Notes: generated by a model from the letters alone, not told the origin. Numbered from the stretch's first letter, positions 1-8,227 are shown. The stretch is DNA of 64,000 nt from Paenibacillus sp. PL2-23 (GCF_040834005.1 NZ_CP162129.1:4943001-5007000), one strand, 5' to 3'. Program-made: numbers and translations.

Positions 1-843
1 AGCACTCAGCTGCAGGTAGAAGCTGTCGGTAACCAGACTTGCCAGTGCGTCAGGGAACGGCATGCCCAGCTCGCCCAGGAAGTCGCCGCGCGGGTCTCCA
101 GGGGCATAGATCGAAAGCGTCGACAGGTCAGCAGGGTTAATAAAGGCAAAGGCAGCTGTCTTGCCTTGAAGCTCTGGATGAGCGGCTGCCGTGTCCTGGA
201 TCAGCTTCTCTGTATCCTTAATCAGCTGCTCGCCCTCCGCTTGCATGCCCATACCCATGGCGTTGAACATCACTTGATCGCGCCAGCTTGCCACCCAAGG
301 AGCCGACTGGTACGCGACGACCGGGGCTATTTTGGACAATGTATCATATTCCTCTTGCGTAATGCCGGAGTAAGCGGCCAGAATAACGTCTGGGCTCGCG
401 TCCGAGATGGCTTCAAAGTCAAGGCCGTCTGTATCCTGGAACAGGTTCGGCTCGGTAACGCCAAGCTCCTCCAGCTTCTTCTTCGTCCAAGGCAGCAGTC
501 TGGAGCCATCCTGTACGCCGTAGTTCGCTTCGGAGAAGCCTACAGGCACAACGCCCAGGGCAAGCGCAACGTCATGGTTCGCCCACGAGATCGTTACGAC
601 GCGCTCCGGCTTGGCTTCAATAACAGACTCGCCAAACGCGTGTTTAATGGTAATAGGATATTGAGCCGCCGCTTCCGATGCAGAAGCATCGCTTGCTTCA
701 GGGCTCGCGCTTGGAGCAGCGGTTGGCGCTGCGCCGGCATTGCTATTGGCATTGCCGTTGTTCCCGCCGCAGCCGGCAAGCAACACAACAAGTGCTAGTG
801 AGGATAGAAGCATGGACATCGATCGTTTGTTACGTGCTTTCAT
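1..843 (-). CDS. Iron-siderophore ABC transporter substrate-binding lipoprotein (3' truncated by window edge)
   Basis: Reading leftward from the ATG at 843, the frame stays open for 281 codons to the window edge, so the C-terminus is missing. The product starts with a basic, hydrophobic signal ending in the lipobox LLAGCGG, followed by an Asn/Ala/Ser-rich linker. It then has the FecB/FepB-type pattern: a strand with KPERVVTISWANHD, then VGFSEANYG and LDFEAISDASPDVILAA. Proteins of this family are anchored outside the membrane and deliver ferric siderophores to a permease. An AAGGATGG ribosome site precedes the start, and a Fur-type palindrome lies 30-50 bases upstream, which fits iron repression. 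The exact siderophore cannot be told. Permease genes would be expected beyond the left edge. Confidence 0.85.
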   Translation of the reverse strand, partial: MKARNKRSMSMLLSSLALVVLLAGCGGNNGNANSNAGAAPTAAPSASPEASDASASEAAAQYPITIKHAFGESVIEAKPERVVTISWANHDVALALGVVPVGFSEANYGVQDGSRLLPWTKKKLEELGVTEPNLFQDTDGLDFEAISDASPDVILAAYSGITQEEYDTLSKIAPVVAYQSAPWVASWRDQVMFNAMGMGMQAEGEQLIKDTEKLIQDTAAAHPELQGKTAAFAFINPADLSTLSIYAPGDPRGDFLGELGMPFPDALASLVTDSFYLQLSA

Positions 844-873
844 GTGTAGACCCATCCTTATTCATTGGAGTTA

Positions 874-892
874 ATTGATAATGATAATCAAT
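874..892. promoter_or_regulatory. Fur box upstream of the siderophore-binding gene
   Basis: The sequence ATTGATAATGATAATCAAT is close to the classic Fur site (TGATAAT, one base, ATTATCA), with one mismatch in the right half. It sits about 30 bases before the start of the lipoprotein gene that reads leftward, where it would cover the promoter. Iron-dependent repression is the expected outcome. Confidence 0.8.
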
Positions 893-949
893 TTCCTCTA
901 AATTATATGACCAGGCTATTTCATTGTCAATGTTAAAACATGTAAGTCA

Positions 950-1113
950 ATGACCCCCACTTAACTAACGTTTGAAGTGGGAGCTTGTAACGACCCGATC
1001 GTACGAACGTCTTGCGACTCCGATCTTTTGGCGTTCCGAAGAACGTGGTGTTACATCCTCGAGTAAGTCTTCGCCTACCAATGGGCAGATTGACAGCTGC
1101 CCTGCAAGCCTAG
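950..1113 (-). ncRNA. Candidate omega RNA (reRNA) at the 3' end of tnpB
   Basis: In IS605 elements the guide RNA of TnpB is made from the end of tnpB and the right end of the element. This untranslated stretch between the tnpB stop and the right-end hairpin holds a perfect hairpin with a UUCG tetraloop at 1032-1045 (CGTTC, TTCG, GAACG on the minus strand). A terminal stem of CCCACTT with AAGTGGG follows at 956-981. The guide would be the host sequence just beyond the right end, roughly 930-950. The RNA is inferred from position and structure, not seen directly. Confidence 0.55.
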
Positions 1114-2232
1114 TCATGCTAAGCCTGCACCTTCAAGAAGGTACTCTCTTCCCTTCAGACAGAGATTCATGGCGCCGATCCGGTCATCATTGCTTGCATA
1201 TCCGCATGCCTGGCAACGAAAGCGATGCCTGCGTTTATCCCGGTTTTCTTTGTCCGTGTGGCGGCATAGGGGACACGCTTGCGAAGTGTGCTTCGGATCC
1301 ACGGCTATCACCATCGATCCTGCAAGCTTCGCCTTATACGTCACCATCTGACGCAGCTGATAGAACGCCCACGATACCGTCACATACCGATACTTCAGCT
1401 TTGACTTTTCCGCCCTGCGGCGGATCCCTGTCAGATCCTCCAGCACAAACAGCGTATTCGCCCCATATCGGGTAACGAGTGCCTTACTTACCTGATGGTT
1501 CACATCGGTCATCCAGCGGTTTTCTCGTTCTCCGATTTGCTTCAGCCTGCGGCGGGACGAAGCCGTTTGTTTGCGTTGCAGCTCGGAACGCAATCGTTGG
1601 TAGTTTGCTCGTTTGTGTTTGAGCTCCCTTCCTCGAAAAAACAGCGTTCTCCCCTCGGTGTCATACACCGTAGCTACAAAGTTGATGCCCAGATCAATCC
1701 CTGCAACGTGTTCAATCTCCTTAAGCTCAGGAGAGGCCATTTCCTTAGACACTGGAATATGCAAAAACCACTTCTGCTTTTTGCATACCAGCTTGGCTGT
1801 ACCGAATGTCCATGTGCCGTCGAAATAGGTCTCCATTCCTTTGGCTTCGAAGGGGATCTTAATGCGGCCTTGCAGCGTATTGACGGAGAATAGCTTTGCG
1901 CTTAGCGAGTAATCCCGTCTCCAGACGAGATCGTATTCCGGCTTCTTAAATTGTACGAGAGTCCAAGCATGCCCACTGCTCAAGATGGTCTTGTATTTAG
2001 CCCGTACCGTTTTCAATACCGACTGCGCCATTTGAGAACGCAGGCCCATCGCGCTGCGCAGGGTTCGATACGTCATTCGGTGCAGGGCAGACTGCCGGCG
2101 CTCGCTCGTCTCAAACACAAGGGCAGAGACAAAATTACACCCTTGACGATAAGCGATCATCGTTTGTTGCAGGGCCATCATTTGACTTTCTGACGGTTTG
2201 ATTTTGATTTTCGCCGTCACGGTAACGATCAT
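1114..2232 (-). CDS. tnpB: RNA-guided nuclease TnpB, IS605 family
   Basis: This 372-residue protein has full TnpB architecture. The N-terminal OrfB-type helix-turn-helix region is followed by a RuvC core with Asp180 (GIDLGIN), Glu265 (LFVLEDLTGI) and Asp349/350 (NDDRIGAMN). Between the last two lies a zinc ribbon with CPLC (320-323) and CQAC (340-343). All catalytic and metal residues are kept, so the nuclease looks intact. TnpB proteins cut DNA next to a short motif under guidance of an omega RNA and help keep the element at its site. A GAGGAGG ribosome site precedes the ATG. The gene stands alone without tnpA. Confidence 0.92.
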   Translation of the reverse strand: MIVTVTAKIKIKPSESQMMALQQTMIAYRQGCNFVSALVFETSERRQSALHRMTYRTLRSAMGLRSQMAQSVLKTVRAKYKTILSSGHAWTLVQFKKPEYDLVWRRDYSLSAKLFSVNTLQGRIKIPFEAKGMETYFDGTWTFGTAKLVCKKQKWFLHIPVSKEMASPELKEIEHVAGIDLGINFVATVYDTEGRTLFFRGRELKHKRANYQRLRSELQRKQTASSRRRLKQIGERENRWMTDVNHQVSKALVTRYGANTLFVLEDLTGIRRRAEKSKLKYRYVTVSWAFYQLRQMVTYKAKLAGSMVIAVDPKHTSQACPLCRHTDKENRDKRRHRFRCQACGYASNDDRIGAMNLCLKGREYLLEGAGLA

Positions 2233-2319
2233 ACGTTCGCCTCCTCACTATACTAATTTTAGCATAGTAGGGAGAACAAGAACACACCAAATATCATTCC
2301 GGCTAACGCCGAACGCCCA

Positions 2320-2350
2320 TTCCTCCCCCGCTTATAGAAGACGGGAGTAT
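2320..2350 (-). repeat. Left-end hairpin of the TnpB element
   Basis: On the minus strand CTCCCG, a short loop and CGGGGGAG form an imperfect hairpin about 90 bases before the tnpB start. IS605-type left ends fold this way for single-strand recognition by TnpA. The short target-adjacent motif should lie just outside, near 2350-2365. Confidence 0.5.
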
Positions 2351-2401
2351 CCTGGGCGATATTGATGAAGCGGCTATTTTCACAAGGTGAGGGCTAGGCA
2401 T

Positions 2402-2457
2402 GAAAAAGGCAGTCCCAGCCTCCTCCCTGACTGCTCAAGAGGATTAGGGACTGCCTG
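2402..2457 (-). terminator. Rho-independent terminator of the serine hydrolase gene
   Basis: AGGCAGTCCC and GGGACTGCCT form a 10-bp stem, and on the minus strand the stem is followed by TTTTT. It starts within a few bases of the stop codon of the leftward gene that ends at 2459. Confidence 0.85.
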
Positions 2458-2458
2458 A

Positions 2459-4312
2459 TTAATAATAAAAGCCAACCAAGTTGTAGTACTGCATAATCAA
2501 GAGGAAAATGAGGCTAGCTGCCACGAAGAAAGGCATATACAGCTTGTTGAAAAGCTTCATTGCTCTCCAATTCCGTACCGTATGATACGCCAATACGAAG
2601 GTCAACAGCAAGGCGAGCAGCGGGGCCGCCATCGCAAGCTTCAGCAGGAGAGGAACCTCGCTATTGAGATAAAACATCGTATCCACCGTCGACACATAAT
2701 AGACGAAGCTGCCCATTAGAAACAGGTGGCACAGCGATATCGACAACAGGAGCAAGCCTCTTGCCCGCGACGCGCGCACAGCCTTGCGCAAGGCCTGGAT
2801 ACCCATCTGAATGGGAACCGCAATGGCTGTCACCAGAAACACAGCGGCTGCAGCCAGCAGGATGATGGGATTATGGTTCAAGGAGATGTGATACCAAGGC
2901 AGCCTCTCGAACACGACTCCTGCATATACCAGCTGTCCGTCAGCAGGCTCGAAGTAGATATAATCCCCCTCCTCCGAGCGGAACAGAGCGTCGCCTACGG
3001 GATCATAAGCGATCTCCTCCCCGTACCCGATCAGCTTCAGCCGCTCTCCATCAGCCTCGACAGTCAGCTCCTCTGAGGTCAGCAGCGTAAAATGTGTAAA
3101 ATCGTTAACGGGATAAATATTAGGGGCGTACACCCCTTCAAACGGCTCCAGCGTTGGCAACGCTGCCGTCGGCGGCGGCGAAGCTTCGGCTTCGGGCTCC
3201 GGCACAAAGGCCGCCAGAAAATCATTGGCAATGTGCCTGCCATTCATCTCGCCCACAAACACATAATAAAGTCCAAAGCTGCGGTCAGGACTAAGCAGCA
3301 TGTAGCTGTTCGTCGCAGCCATCGTTCCTCCATGCTCCAGATACCTCTCGCCGCCGTGGAATCGTTCATGGAAGCCGTACGCGTACCCCGGTATGGCGGG
3401 ATGATGCCTGAACTGCGGATCGTAGATCGGCTTCGTCTCACTCTGGAACAACACATCGGCACGACCGGACATTTCGTTCAAGTGGCCAAGCATATACTTC
3501 GCCACATCATCCGTTGAAGCGATGATTTCTCCTGACGGAAACGTGTTTTCGCTGTAGATTTTGATTTCTTTGTAGGCGTCATTCTTGTATACATATTCAA
3601 GCGCCAGACGGTCCAGCCATTCCGGGCGAATATCCACGTCCGTATGGCTCATGCCGAGTCTGTCTAGAATATGGACTTTCACATACTGCTCATAGGGCAT
3701 GCCTGAAGCGAGCTGCACCAGATAAGCCGCCAGCGTCGGGCCAAAATTGATGTAGGCGATTGCCTTGCCCGGCTCGCGGATCCGCTTGGGGAGGTACTCC
3801 TTGACGTAGTCCTCAAGGGGAAGCCGGTTCTCATAATGCAGCGAGACGGTGTTGAGATAGACCTCCTCCAGCCCGCTTGTATGCGTCAGCAAGTGGTGCA
3901 GGGTAATCGGCTCGCTGAAGGTTTCGGGTATTTGAAAGGTGGTCAAATAGTCATTAATATCGGTGTTCATGTCCAGCTTGCCTTGCTCAACGAGCTGCAT
4001 AACTGCGGTTGCGACAACGGTTTTGCTAATGGATCCGATTCGGAACATCGTTTCGTCCGTGGTGGCCGCTGTGTCTTGGTCAATATTTGGTTTGCCGAAT
4101 GCCTTGCTGTAGACCGTCTTGCCGTTGTGCACGACAGCCATAGCGGCGGCGGTGAGATGATGCTCTTCCAGCTTCTCCTCCGAAAAATATTGCATCGCGA
4201 AGTCGTCCAGCTCCTGCTCCTTCCAATCCAATGCCTCCGCGAATGCAACGGCTGGCGAAAACACGAGAAAAGCGAATGCTGCTAACAGCATAATGGCTGT
4301 ATTCCGTTTCAT
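2459..4312 (-). CDS. Beta-lactamase-fold serine hydrolase with C-terminal membrane helices
   Basis: The product is a class C beta-lactamase/penicillin-binding-like protein of 617 residues. After a signal peptide (ending near AVAFAEA) come the SxxK motif in RIGSISKT, the Tyr motif in AYINFG, and a third motif, EHGGT. After about residue 370 there is a beta-rich DUF-like segment. The last 150 residues hold about four hydrophobic helices, so the catalytic domain is held on the outside of the membrane. Such proteins act as D-amino-acid peptidases, esterases or teichoic-acid modifying enzymes; which one applies here is not visible. The start at 4312 is chosen because GAGGGGGAT lies eight bases before it. 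An upstream in-frame ATG lacks a ribosome site. The gene is monocistronic with its own terminator. Confidence 0.85.
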   Translation of the reverse strand: MKRNTAIMLLAAFAFLVFSPAVAFAEALDWKEQELDDFAMQYFSEEKLEEHHLTAAAMAVVHNGKTVYSKAFGKPNIDQDTAATTDETMFRIGSISKTVVATAVMQLVEQGKLDMNTDINDYLTTFQIPETFSEPITLHHLLTHTSGLEEVYLNTVSLHYENRLPLEDYVKEYLPKRIREPGKAIAYINFGPTLAAYLVQLASGMPYEQYVKVHILDRLGMSHTDVDIRPEWLDRLALEYVYKNDAYKEIKIYSENTFPSGEIIASTDDVAKYMLGHLNEMSGRADVLFQSETKPIYDPQFRHHPAIPGYAYGFHERFHGGERYLEHGGTMAATNSYMLLSPDRSFGLYYVFVGEMNGRHIANDFLAAFVPEPEAEASPPPTAALPTLEPFEGVYAPNIYPVNDFTHFTLLTSEELTVEADGERLKLIGYGEEIAYDPVGDALFRSEEGDYIYFEPADGQLVYAGVVFERLPWYHISLNHNPIILLAAAAVFLVTAIAVPIQMGIQALRKAVRASRARGLLLLSISLCHLFLMGSFVYYVSTVDTMFYLNSEVPLLLKLAMAAPLLALLLTFVLAYHTVRNWRAMKLFNKLYMPFFVAASLIFLLIMQYYNLVGFYY

Positions 4313-4392
4313 TTTACAATCCCCCTCAGCAACAGATTCTAACAAATTCCATGCGGGTTTTGGCTGGACCGAGGTCGGGTTTACAATAAATT

Positions 4393-4430
4393 AAACAAAA
4401 AAGCCAGATCCCGGGAATGGGCTCCAGCCT
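4393..4430 (-). terminator. Terminator of the methyltransferase gene
   Basis: On the minus strand GGCTGGAGCCC and GGGATCTGGCT pair over 11 positions with G-T wobbles and one mismatch, and are followed by TTTTTTG. It lies a few bases after the stop of the methyltransferase gene. Confidence 0.7.
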
Positions 4431-4436
4431 TGCTGC

Positions 4437-5063
4437 CTATAACTTTTTTGCTGCTATGATAAAATATTCCCGCGTGTTCTTCTTCAAGCATACCGATTCC
4501 ACCACGGAGAATGCCGCTTCCTCCTCTATCGTGCGGGCAAGTGCGGCTCCCTTAAACGGCTTGATGGTCGGCGCTAAGCCGGCTTTGCCTAGAAGGGACA
4601 GCAAGCCCTTCAAGAGCGGCTTCTCCCCCACGCATGGCGTAGTAGAAATCAGCAGCCCTCCCGGCTTTAACATCTCATTTAATCTGCGAAGAGCCTTGCG
4701 CTCATCCTCCAGCAAATGCAGGACGTGAAAAGCAAAGATGACATCGTAGGCGCCTCTCTTGAACCGTTCGTCCATTAGAGTGGTGTGTATGTAATCGACG
4801 TTGGTGATGCCGCGTTCTTGAGCCTTCTTTGCTGCGATGGCGATCATATTCGATGAAAGATCAATGGCGTGTATACTGCTCACATATTGCGCCATCTCGT
4901 TCGTCATCAAGCCGGTTCCGCAGCCGACCTCCAGCACGATGTCGCTTGGCTTGAGATGCTTTTGTGTTCGCTGCATGATGCTCCTGTAAGTGGGCTCCGC
5001 CTTTTTCTCCTGCTGATCGTAAGTATGCGCCGCCTTGTCCCAGAATCGCTCCGATCGACTCAT
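4437..5063 (-). CDS. Class I SAM-dependent methyltransferase
   Basis: The roughly 208-residue product has a Rossmann-type methyltransferase fold. Motif I is VLEVGCGTG, the acidic loop is IHAIDLS, and there is a downstream AFHVLHLLED motif, followed by the post-motif LKPGGLLIST. This pattern is shared by UbiE/BioC-like enzymes and generic small-molecule methyltransferases, so the substrate is unknown. The start at 5063 is preferred over 5102 because CAGGGGGG lies just upstream. The gene is alone, with a terminator after it. Confidence 0.85.
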   Translation of the reverse strand: MSRSERFWDKAAHTYDQQEKKAEPTYRSIMQRTQKHLKPSDIVLEVGCGTGLMTNEMAQYVSSIHAIDLSSNMIAIAAKKAQERGITNVDYIHTTLMDERFKRGAYDVIFAFHVLHLLEDERKALRRLNEMLKPGGLLISTTPCVGEKPLLKGLLSLLGKAGLAPTIKPFKGAALARTIEEEAAFSVVESVCLKKNTREYFIIAAKKL

Positions 5064-5235
5064 ATCGCGCCCCCCTGATTCGCCGTATACTGTGCGCCGC
5101 ACAGCGTCATCCGGATTGTCTCATGCAGGGGGGAGCAAGTCAACGGCTTGGTGGAGTTTGGGAGGAGGGATTGAATGAGAGAGTGAGTGAAGGCTGGACC
5201 TCTGTCAATAGATTGGACACATCAAACCGAGAGAA

Positions 5236-6102
5236 TTACGCCATCTTTTGGAACGTACGTTCGTACTGATTGGGTGTAAGGTATCCTATGGAAGAGTGGA
5301 TCCTTTTTCCATTGTAGAAACAGGTTATATATTCAAAAATTTTGGCCTTTGCCTCGGCCCTCGTTTTGAACTTATTTAGATAGATCAGCTCTTTCTTCAG
5401 AACGCTATGGAACGATTCGATGCAGGCATTGTCGTAGCAATTTCCTTTGCGACTCATGCTGCCAGTTATCTTGTAATTTTGGAGACGTTCCTGGTATTTG
5501 GCTGACGCGTACTGGCTGCCGCGATCGGAATGATGCAGCACCCCCTCCTCCGGCATTTGGAGGCGATAGGCCTGATCTAGAGCCTTTAAGCACAGCTCCT
5601 TTGTCATCCGTTCATCCATGTGAAATCCTGCGATTTTGCGTGTGCAGAGATCTTCCACACTAGCGAGATAAAGCCAACCTTCATCTGTGGGAACATAGGT
5701 GATATCCGCCATCCATACCTGATTGGGCTTCTCGGCCGTAAAGTTCTGATTTAAGACATTCTCGGCCACCGGCAAGTTGTGTTTGGAGTTCGTCGTAGCC
5801 TTATATTTCTTGACCGTACGCGATCTCAAGCCCATTTCGCGCATTCTCCGGCCTACCGTCTTCTCTGAAACCATTACGCCTTGCTGTTTCAATTTCTGAT
5901 GGATTTTCGGGCTTCCGTAAAGCTCTCTGGAGTCCACGAATGCTTGCCGTATATGCTTATCTAGTTCTTTACGTTTAAGGCTTTGCTCACTTTCTTCACG
6001 AGTCGTCCACTCGTAATAACCGCTTCGGGATACACCTAACCAAGAGCACAACTTCGTGACACAGCGCTTTGAGCGGTGTTCATGAATGTAAGCATAAATC
6101 AA
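5236..6102 (-). CDS. IS3-family transposase OrfB
   Basis: This 288-residue DDE integrase-type protein has an HTH_21 region (ELYGSPKIHQKLKQ) followed by the rve core. The core contains the first Asp in WMADITYVP, the second in HHSDRGSQY and the Glu in NACIESFHSVLKKE. The start is a TTG that overlaps the orfA stop in TTGA, which suggests coupled translation rather than the A6G slippage usual in the family. The frame is intact over the expected length. Confidence 0.93.
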   Translation of the reverse strand: MIYAYIHEHRSKRCVTKLCSWLGVSRSGYYEWTTREESEQSLKRKELDKHIRQAFVDSRELYGSPKIHQKLKQQGVMVSEKTVGRRMREMGLRSRTVKKYKATTNSKHNLPVAENVLNQNFTAEKPNQVWMADITYVPTDEGWLYLASVEDLCTRKIAGFHMDERMTKELCLKALDQAYRLQMPEEGVLHHSDRGSQYASAKYQERLQNYKITGSMSRKGNCYDNACIESFHSVLKKELIYLNKFKTRAEAKAKIFEYITCFYNGKRIHSSIGYLTPNQYERTFQKMA

Positions 6103-6395
6103 CGCCGGTCTTTGGCGAAGTAGTGCATGGCCTTTTTTAGGACTTCATTTTCTTCCTCCAGATCACGGATTCGCTTCTGGAGATCACGCATGGCTTTGTC
6201 ATCTGGCTTCAGTTGACCGCTACCAGGAAAAGCTTGAGCTCCGTCCGCTTTAAACTCTGCTAGCCAACGGTAAAGGGTATTCTCATGCAGCCCCATTTCG
6301 CGGGCTACCTGCGCCACCGTTTTCCCTTCTTCTTGAATGAGCCGCACGGTGTGCATCTTGAATTCTCTGTCATACTTTTTGGTCACGTCAAACAC
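6099..6395 (-). CDS. IS3-family transposase OrfA
   Basis: The 98-residue product is the DNA-binding half of the transposase. A helix-turn-helix (GKTVAQVAREMGLHENTLYRW) spans about residues 24-44. A leucine-zipper-like coiled coil (LQKRIRDLEEENEVLKKA) spans about 72-89. The product would bind the inverted repeats 6424-6444 and 5213-5233. The stop overlaps the start of orfB. Confidence 0.92.
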   Translation of the reverse strand: MFDVTKKYDREFKMHTVRLIQEEGKTVAQVAREMGLHENTLYRWLAEFKADGAQAFPGSGQLKPDDKAMRDLQKRIRDLEEENEVLKKAMHYFAKDRR

Positions 6396-6498
6396 CTCGA
6401 TTAAGAATGGATTTATTGTCGCACTCTCGGTTCGATGTGTCCAATTAAAAGTCTAGCACCAGGCCTCACGTGTTGCTCAATATGAGCAAATGAGTCGG

Positions 6499-6858
6499 TA
6501 GATGTGCCAGAAACGTCTATTTGTGCTAGGACGGGTGGTTTGGCGCATTTAGACGTGCCAGAAACGTCTATTTGTGCTGGGACGGGCGGTTTGGTGCATT
6601 TAGACGTGCCAGAAACGTCTATTGGAGCGTGGAGCGGGGGTTTGCAGCAATTAGACGTGCCAGAAACTTCTATTTATGCTAGGACGGGTGGTTGGGTGCA
6701 TTTAGGCGTGCCAGAAACTTCTATTTGTGCTAGGACGGGTGGTTTAGTGCATTTAGACGTGCCAGAAACGTCTATTGGAGCGTGGAGCGGGGGTTTGGAG
6801 CAATTAGACGTGCCAGAAACGTCTATTGGAGCGTGGAGCGGGTGGTTTGGCGCATTTA
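6499..6858. repeat. Tandem array of 51-bp units, each with a 6-bp palindromic stem
   Basis: Seven units with a strict 51-bp period start at about 6500, 6551, 6602, 6653, 6704, 6755 and 6806, and an eighth breaks off near 6858. Each carries AGACGT, GCCAGAA and ACGTCT, which can form a stem-loop; single bases vary in copies 1, 4 and 5. The linkers come in two classes, one with TTTGTGCTAGGACGGG and one with TTGGAGCGTGGAGCGGG. They run in the order A, A, B, A, A, B, B. Because 51 is a multiple of three, several frames stay open, but none has a ribosome site. The array sits between the IS3 element and the end of the cupin gene. Confidence 0.9.
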
Positions 6859-6880
6859 GGCGGGTCGCTGCTGAACAAAT

Positions 6881-6941
6881 GGAAGGCCCCGGCGGGGCAG
6901 CAGCACGCAAAGCGCGTTGCTGACGCCCGACGGGGCCTTCA
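6881..6941 (-). terminator. Long hairpin after the cupin gene
   Basis: GAAGGCCCCG and CGGGGCCTTC pair as the outer stem. An inner pairing of GCAGCA with TGCTG extends it. It lies five bases after the cupin stop. The U-tract is weak, so it may act as a terminator or an mRNA 3' stabiliser. Confidence 0.6.
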
Positions 6942-6945
6942 TGGC

Positions 6946-7266
6946 TTATTGCCTTCCCAGCAGATCCAGCCTCAGCGGGGTGAACGCGTCCAGAAGCTTG
7001 CTCGGCTTCAGCGCCCGGCAGCCATGCTCGGCGTTGCTCGGAATACGGATCGTCTCACCGGCTGTGATAACCGTCTTCTCTCCATCAATCGTAAATTCCA
7101 GCTCTCCCTCAAGACAATACGAGAACTGCTCGTGCACGTGACGGTGCAAGTACCCTTCCGCACCTTCCTCGAAGTGCACCTCCATCATCATAATCGACTG
7201 ACCCGGCTCGAATATATGCCGCTTCACGCCAGGCTCTGCCGCTTCCCATACCTTCTTCTGCTCCAT
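6946..7266 (-). CDS. Cupin domain protein
   Basis: The 106-residue single-domain cupin carries the metal-binding pattern HRHVHEQFSYCLEGE in motif 1 and IPSNAEHG in motif 2, giving the usual three His and one Glu. Small cupins of this sort bind a metal and are isomerases, dioxygenases or sensors; the role here is not visible. The start at 7266 follows GGAGGAGG at a normal distance, while the upstream in-frame ATG does not. Confidence 0.85.
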   Translation of the reverse strand: MEQKKVWEAAEPGVKRHIFEPGQSIMMMEVHFEEGAEGYLHRHVHEQFSYCLEGELEFTIDGEKTVITAGETIRIPSNAEHGCRALKPSKLLDAFTPLRLDLLGRQ

Positions 7267-7303
7267 GTCATGCCCTCCTCCATATTTGGTTCTACTCTGA
7301 CCC

Positions 7304-7459
7304 TTACTCCGGCATCCGGAAGCTTGTGCGCACTCCATCACGCAGCAGCGTCACCACGGGACGGCCTTCTGCATCCAAAGCCGCGCTCCAGCCGTCACCC
7401 GCTCCTGAGCCTTCCACACTCCGGAGCCCCTTCGGCGCTTGCCCCAGACTCGGCTTCAT
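7304..7459 (-). pseudogene. Small ORF or gene remnant upstream of the cupin gene
   Basis: A 51-codon frame ends 37 bases before the cupin start. Its second half (GWSAALDAEGRPVVTLLRDG) has the feel of a genuine protein end, but there is no ribosome site and a stop lies one codon before the ATG. It may be the decayed C-terminus of a larger gene. It is not recognised. Confidence 0.3.
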
Positions 7460-7545
7460 GTCTTAGCCGAATGCCTGTCTCAAGCGGACGCCTTCGGCAA
7501 GACTGCGTGGATAACCTTCACCTGCATGTAATCCTATTATAAGGC

Positions 7546-7571
7546 AAAAGCCCCGTCGGGAGTGACGGGGC
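7546..7571 (-). terminator. Terminator of the deoxynucleoside kinase operon
   Basis: GCCCCGTC and GACGGGGC form an 8-bp GC-rich stem with a short loop. On the minus strand it is followed by TTTTGCC. It would end transcripts coming from the kinase and the unknown gene at 7658. Confidence 0.8.
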
Positions 7572-7657
7572 AATTCACTATGTTGGGGGGACGAAACGAC
7601 TGTTGCGGCCACACAAGCCCCCCGGACTTGCGTGAGCCTGGCTGGCGCTGCATTAGG

Positions 7658-8227
7658 CTACAGCATGCCCAGTCGCAGCTCGTAGAAAAATTGCACAACG
7701 GGATGCTTAAGCTTCATGATCTCGCTCATATTCTGAAGCCGCTTCTTGCCGACGCGTCTGTCTACCAAAGCGAATATATTCAATAAGATGTCCCGGCTTC
7801 CCAGGCTCTCTTCTATGGAGGTGGATAAAAAAAGCTGCGCGGCAACAGTAAAATCCGTTTTGCTTAATGCCGCTTGCGCGGCCATCAGCTCCTTCGCATG
7901 CTCCGAGGCTTTCCGGCCTCTTGCCATGACAACCAGCCGCTCCTCCGGAATGGCTCCCTTGCCAGTCTTTCTGACCGCTTCAATCTCTTCATTGGTGACT
8001 GGGATTTGGATGGCGGGGTCGTTCTTGATCTCTATCTCATTCTGATACCACCGGATGGAGGTTGTCTTGTCGTTCATATTAAATATCTTCTTATGATCCA
8101 CAGCCAGGTAGCATAACCCCGCTTTATCCGGCACATAACGGTAGCTGGTGGCCAGATACGTCACCCTGCCCTGCAAGGCGGGACTGAGAAAGCTCTCCAG
8201 CTGCTGCTTCAATTTGCTCCAGGACAT
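7658..8227 (-). CDS. SF0329-like conserved protein of unknown function
   Basis: The 189-residue soluble product begins MSWSKLKQQLESFLSPALQGR. It has a beta-rich middle (AGLCYLAVDHKKIFNM) and a helical C-terminus. The opening resembles a family named SF0329 in Bacillota, recalled from memory and not checked. No catalytic motif, signal or membrane helix is visible. It overlaps the end of the deoxynucleoside kinase gene by 19 bases, so the two are translated from one message and end at the same terminator. It could also be an accessory to the kinase, but nothing in the sequence shows this. Confidence 0.6.
   Translation of the reverse strand: MSWSKLKQQLESFLSPALQGRVTYLATSYRYVPDKAGLCYLAVDHKKIFNMNDKTTSIRWYQNEIEIKNDPAIQIPVTNEEIEAVRKTGKGAIPEERLVVMARGRKASEHAKELMAAQAALSKTDFTVAAQLFLSTSIEESLGSRDILLNIFALVDRRVGKKRLQNMSEIMKLKHPVVQFFYELRLGML

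Larger units (their letters stand above)
945..2350 (-). mobile_element. IS605/IS1341-type element carrying only tnpB
   Basis: A TnpB gene is flanked by subterminal hairpins instead of inverted terminal repeats, as in IS200/IS605 elements. The right-end hairpin lies at 956-981 (CCCACTT paired with AAGTGGG). The left-end hairpin lies near 2322-2346 (CTCCCG paired with CGGGGGAG). No TnpA Y1 transposase is present, so the element would depend on a TnpA supplied elsewhere. Exact ends are not fixed by target duplications in this family, so the limits are approximate. Confidence 0.7.
5195..6455 (-). mobile_element. IS3-family (IS150-like) insertion sequence
   Basis: Two overlapping transposase frames are flanked by near-perfect inverted repeats. 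TTGGACACATCAAACCGAG at 5213-5231 matches the reverse complement of 6426-6444 with one mismatch, and the match extends two bases further inside. The outermost bases are less alike (TGGAC on the left, TAGAC on the right). A 3-bp target duplication was not found with confidence, so outer limits are approximate. Confidence 0.85.

Noticed and set aside
972..1475. Plus-strand gene of 167 codons
   Set aside because: It is antisense to tnpB and the omega RNA region and has no protein-like features.
6499..6858. CRISPR array at the 51-bp repeats
   Set aside because: The linkers are not unique but fall into two repeated classes, units join without spacers, and no cas gene is near.
6504..6923. Repeat protein encoded by the 51-bp array
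   Set aside because: The frame is open only because 51 is divisible by three; the opposite strand is open as well and there is no ribosome site.
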